From contig NZ_CP024848.1 of the NCBI RefSeq assembly GCF_003352005.1, forward strand, positions 1,621,001-1,685,000: a stretch of 64,000 nt of DNA, in the 5' to 3' direction. The first letter of the stretch is position 1; the number at the start of each line of letters is the position of its first letter. The position numbers and the translations under genes are program-made. The stretch is from Oceanobacillus zhaokaii (GTDB lineage: Bacteria > Bacillota > Bacilli > Bacillales > Amphibacillaceae). Shown piece by piece: positions 62,338 to 64,000 of the stretch. A model generated the notes under the pieces. That model had not been told where the DNA came from. It saw only the letters and a program-made list of their open reading frames with translations, and made no database searches.

Positions 62338-62489
62338 CTTGCTAAGCCTATAGACATCAGGGAGAACCCTAAAATTAAAAATAACAGGATAAGCCAGATG
62401 TTACGTAATGCAATTGACAATCCTACTCCTAGGAACATCACGATTACTAGGATAGAAAGCAACAACATAAGAACATTTACTTTTTTCAC
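62319..62489 (-). CDS. ylaF: YlaF-like small membrane protein (DUF5325 type)
   Basis: 56 residues from GTG at 62489 after GAGGTG: MKKVNVLMLLLSILVIVMFL, GVGLSIALRNIWLILLFLIL, then GFSLMSIGLARKKKVT. Two closely spaced hydrophobic helices and a basic C-terminus. Length, topology and position after yktC match B. subtilis ylaF; function unknown. Convergent with yktC with a one-base gap. Confidence 0.75.
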   Translation of the reverse strand: MKKVNVLMLLLSILVIVMFLGVGLSIALRNIWLILLFLILGFSLMSIGLARKKKVT

Positions 62490-62782
62490 GTAATTAGCAC
62501 CTCATTTTTTATAAATAAAAGCAGTTATTTAATTGAATTTAGTATCTTAATAATTTTAGTATATCCTAAAATGTAAAGGGATTCAAAATGTAGTTTTCGA
62601 AATCCTTTACTTTTACTGGCAGGGAAAGAGAAGTTTTAGTATGATATACAAAGAGTTTGAATTGTTTTAAGTTAGTTGAATGCATTTATTTGTTCAGTAA
62701 GCAGCGTAATTCTAGTTCAATAAATAGAAAAATGAATTGGTCTGAAGCATCATTTGATATGAAATGGGGGAAGAGATTAAGT

Positions 62783-63076
62783 ATGTTTTTTGATTTGATT
62801 GTAGATAACAATGGTACGAAAAATATTTTCTGGATATTCTATTTTATGAATCTTATTCTTGCAGCAATTGCGTTTAAACTAGGTTTTGCAAGAAAGCTAA
62901 CTCTTTTAAAAAATATTTTTGTTTATGCTATGCTCTTTGTTGGTACATATATTATAACGATTTTCAGTATTTTGAGAATGCCAATGACGGAAAGTTTGAT
63001 TATTATCATTATCGTGCTTGCAATCTATCGGACCAGGCTTCATCTCCAACGTAAGGATAAAAAAAATAATGCATAG
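62783..63076 (+). CDS. ylaH: YlaH-like membrane protein
   Basis: About 97 residues from ATG at 62783: MFFDLIVDNNGTKNIFWIFY, FMNLILAAIAFKLGFARKLT, IFVYAMLFVGTYIITIFSIL and TESLIIIIIVLAIYRTRLHL, i.e. three hydrophobic helices and a Lys-rich tail. The frame extends upstream to 62657, but GGGGGAAGAG fits the later start; ATG at 62759 is an alternative. Order and topology match YlaH of B. subtilis. typA (ylaG) is missing between ylaF and this gene. Confidence 0.78.
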   Translation: MFFDLIVDNNGTKNIFWIFYFMNLILAAIAFKLGFARKLTLLKNIFVYAMLFVGTYIITIFSILRMPMTESLIIIIIVLAIYRTRLHLQRKDKKNNA

Positions 63077-63110
63077 AAAATGCCAAGATTTCTTGGCATT
63101 TTCTATGCAT
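63069..63110. terminator. Perfect 20-bp palindromic terminator between ylaH and ylaI
   Basis: ATGCATAGAAAATGCCAAGA and its exact reverse complement flank a two-base TT. The ylaH stop codon (63074-63076) is in the left arm. Confidence 0.85.
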
Positions 63111-63127
63111 GTATATTGTTCTATTGA

Positions 63128-63340
63128 TTAAAAGAAATCATCAGGTTTTTTCTTTTCCCGATATAAACGGAAATTACCTGTTTCATGACGTTGTGTTGTC
63201 TTATATTCGATTCTATCATAACAAGATTTACATAAATACATATAAATTCGACGATTTCTTAATCGTTTAGCCTTCGTGGCATTATCATCAATGACATCTA
63301 TTTGATCACAAAGCGAGCATTTTACTTGCATAACTGTCAC
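63128..63340 (-). CDS. ylaI: YlaI-family zinc-ribbon protein (DUF2197)
   Basis: 70 residues with two cysteine pairs, CSLCD near the start and CKSC near residue 40, which probably bind one zinc. RLRNRRIYMYLCKSCYDRIE and the C-terminal TTQRHETGNFRLYREKKKPD match YlaI. Function unknown. It is convergent with ylaH in the ylaF-ylaI block. Confidence 0.88.
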   Translation of the reverse strand: MTVMQVKCSLCDQIDVIDDNATKAKRLRNRRIYMYLCKSCYDRIEYKTTQRHETGNFRLYREKKKPDDFF

Positions 63341-63510
63341 CTCTAACTAGAAAAGTATGTTAATAAGTATAGCATAAAGGATGGATAACAACTATCAGTG
63401 GAAATCATCTTATCTTAAAACTTAAAAAAAGATGCGATATGTGGACGTTTTAAAATAGATCAAACGGGGAAGATAAGTACAAATGCTCTTTTTAAAGAAG
63501 GGATGATATT

Positions 63511-63801
63511 ATGAAAAAACGTTATTTATTTTCAAGCATTGGTGCAGTAAGCGCAATCGGTGCATCGGTTGCGGGGTACTATTTAAAAGAGAAGGGAAAT
63601 AGAGAAAAACTAAAAGAGAACTTTCAAAGTCTGAAAAACAAGGTGTTGAATAAGCAAGATCAATACTCAACATTTGATAATGCTGGCGTTCCAGATGAAG
63701 CACCAAGTATGGATCAGGCTCAATTAGAAAATTCAAAAATGGTGTCAGAAGGTTCCCAATTTGGTGTACAGTATTATAATGAAAAAAAAGAAGAAGATTA
63801 A
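63511..63801 (+). CDS. Hypothetical membrane-anchored protein (96 aa)
   Basis: MKKRYLFSSIGAVSAIGASV, then AGYYLKEKGNREKLKENFQS; one N-terminal hydrophobic segment followed by a charged, YtxH-like helical region and an acidic tail (NEKKEED). No firm family. AAGGGATGAT precedes the ATG. Flanked by ylaI and a convergent gene. Confidence 0.7.
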   Translation: MKKRYLFSSIGAVSAIGASVAGYYLKEKGNREKLKENFQSLKNKVLNKQDQYSTFDNAGVPDEAPSMDQAQLENSKMVSEGSQFGVQYYNEKKEED

Positions 63802-63810
63802 TTATGGTAA

Positions 63811-63853
63811 ATAGTTAGTAGCCAGGATAAAATGTTTCCTGGCTACTAACTAT
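63811..63853. terminator. Bidirectional terminator, perfect 17-bp stem
   Basis: ATAGTTAGTAGCCAGGA pairs with TCCTGGCTACTAACTAT around nine bases. Confidence 0.88.
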
Positions 63854-63878
63854 TTTATACTATTCTGATTTGGTATGG

Positions 63879-64000
63879 TCAATTATCTTTATGGTGGTTC
63901 GATTGTTCATCTTCCACGTCTTTTAATTTGCTCCTATCCCCTTGAGGAATCGATTGCTTATTTTGATCTGGCTCAGTTGGTTGATTTTCGTTAACCGGAA
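63879..64000 (-). CDS. C-terminal end of a minus-strand gene (possibly ylaJ)
   Basis: Frame open to the right edge; the last 40 residues are highly polar (PVNENQPTEPDQNKQSIPQG, then KLKDVEDEQSNHHKDN). In B. subtilis ylaJ, a sporulation lipoprotein with a polar C-terminus, follows ylaI, so ylaJ is plausible by position. The visible part has no diagnostic motif. Confidence 0.5.
   Translation of the reverse strand, partial: PVNENQPTEPDQNKQSIPQGDRSKLKDVEDEQSNHHKDN

Overview
The window looks like chromosome of a low-GC, endospore-forming Bacillaceae, closest in feel to the Oceanobacillus/Virgibacillus group. The evidence is the strong AGGAGG-type ribosome sites, TTG/GTG starts, AT-rich intergenic DNA, sporulation genes (spoVAC/D/E set, Spo0E-like peptide, two YjcZ-type peptides) and long runs of gene order shared with Bacillus subtilis: ykyB, sco, ykuE, ykuL/cbpB, ykuS and ykuV, then ktrC-rnjA-rpoY-def-ykyA-pdhABCD-SR1-yktB-ykzI-yktC-ylaF-ylaH-ylaI. 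The genus is an inference. No rRNA, tRNA, CRISPR array, intact transposase or prophage was seen.

Layout. 1-7 kb: tandem glycerophosphodiesterases, D-serine dehydratase, M29 aminopeptidase, aldo/keto reductase and a Bcr/CflA-type drug exporter with a 16-codon leader ORF. 7-14 kb: a decayed amino-acid binding protein, then a GntR regulator, a zinc polyol/sugar-acid dehydrogenase and a GntP permease (likely one sugar-acid system), and an S13 carboxypeptidase lacking a signal peptide. 13.7-16.3 kb: metI-metC under an S-box (SAM) riboswitch. 17-28 kb: topB, a VWA lipoprotein, type II NADH dehydrogenase, VanW, YceI, a multi-pass transporter and an MDR oxidoreductase.

28.3-32.1 kb (minus strand) holds the order DUF1657, YhcN/YlaJ-like lipoprotein, spoVAC, spoVAD, spoVAEb, DUF1657, DUF421. 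This matches the spoVA2mob operon type that has been linked to high spore heat resistance; here no transposon is visible around it. 33-43 kb carries KtrB-type K+ uptake, signal peptidase I, Spo0E-like and FbpB-like peptides, Sco, a Tat-type phosphoesterase, a CzcD/CzrA metal efflux pair with a readable operator, the c-di-AMP binding CBS protein and YkuV. 43.8-47.4 kb is a heterodimeric ABC exporter.

47.6-64 kb is the conserved central-metabolism block: KtrC, RNase J1, RNA polymerase epsilon, peptide deformylase, YkyA, the complete pyruvate dehydrogenase complex, then an SR1-like dual-function RNA encoding the GapA-binding peptide SR1P, with two exact CcpN-consensus sites at its promoter.

The main structure not explained by genes is a dispersed intergenic repeat (six copies, all on the plus strand) with the core ACATAAGTGCAACTAAGG; one copy carries an insertion that contains a duplicated 22-nt hairpin. 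Other points of interest: an apparent AUC start codon for YkuV, a frameshifted small gene whose ribosome site lies in the ykuE terminator stem, and a string from the S-box repeated at the far end of metIC.
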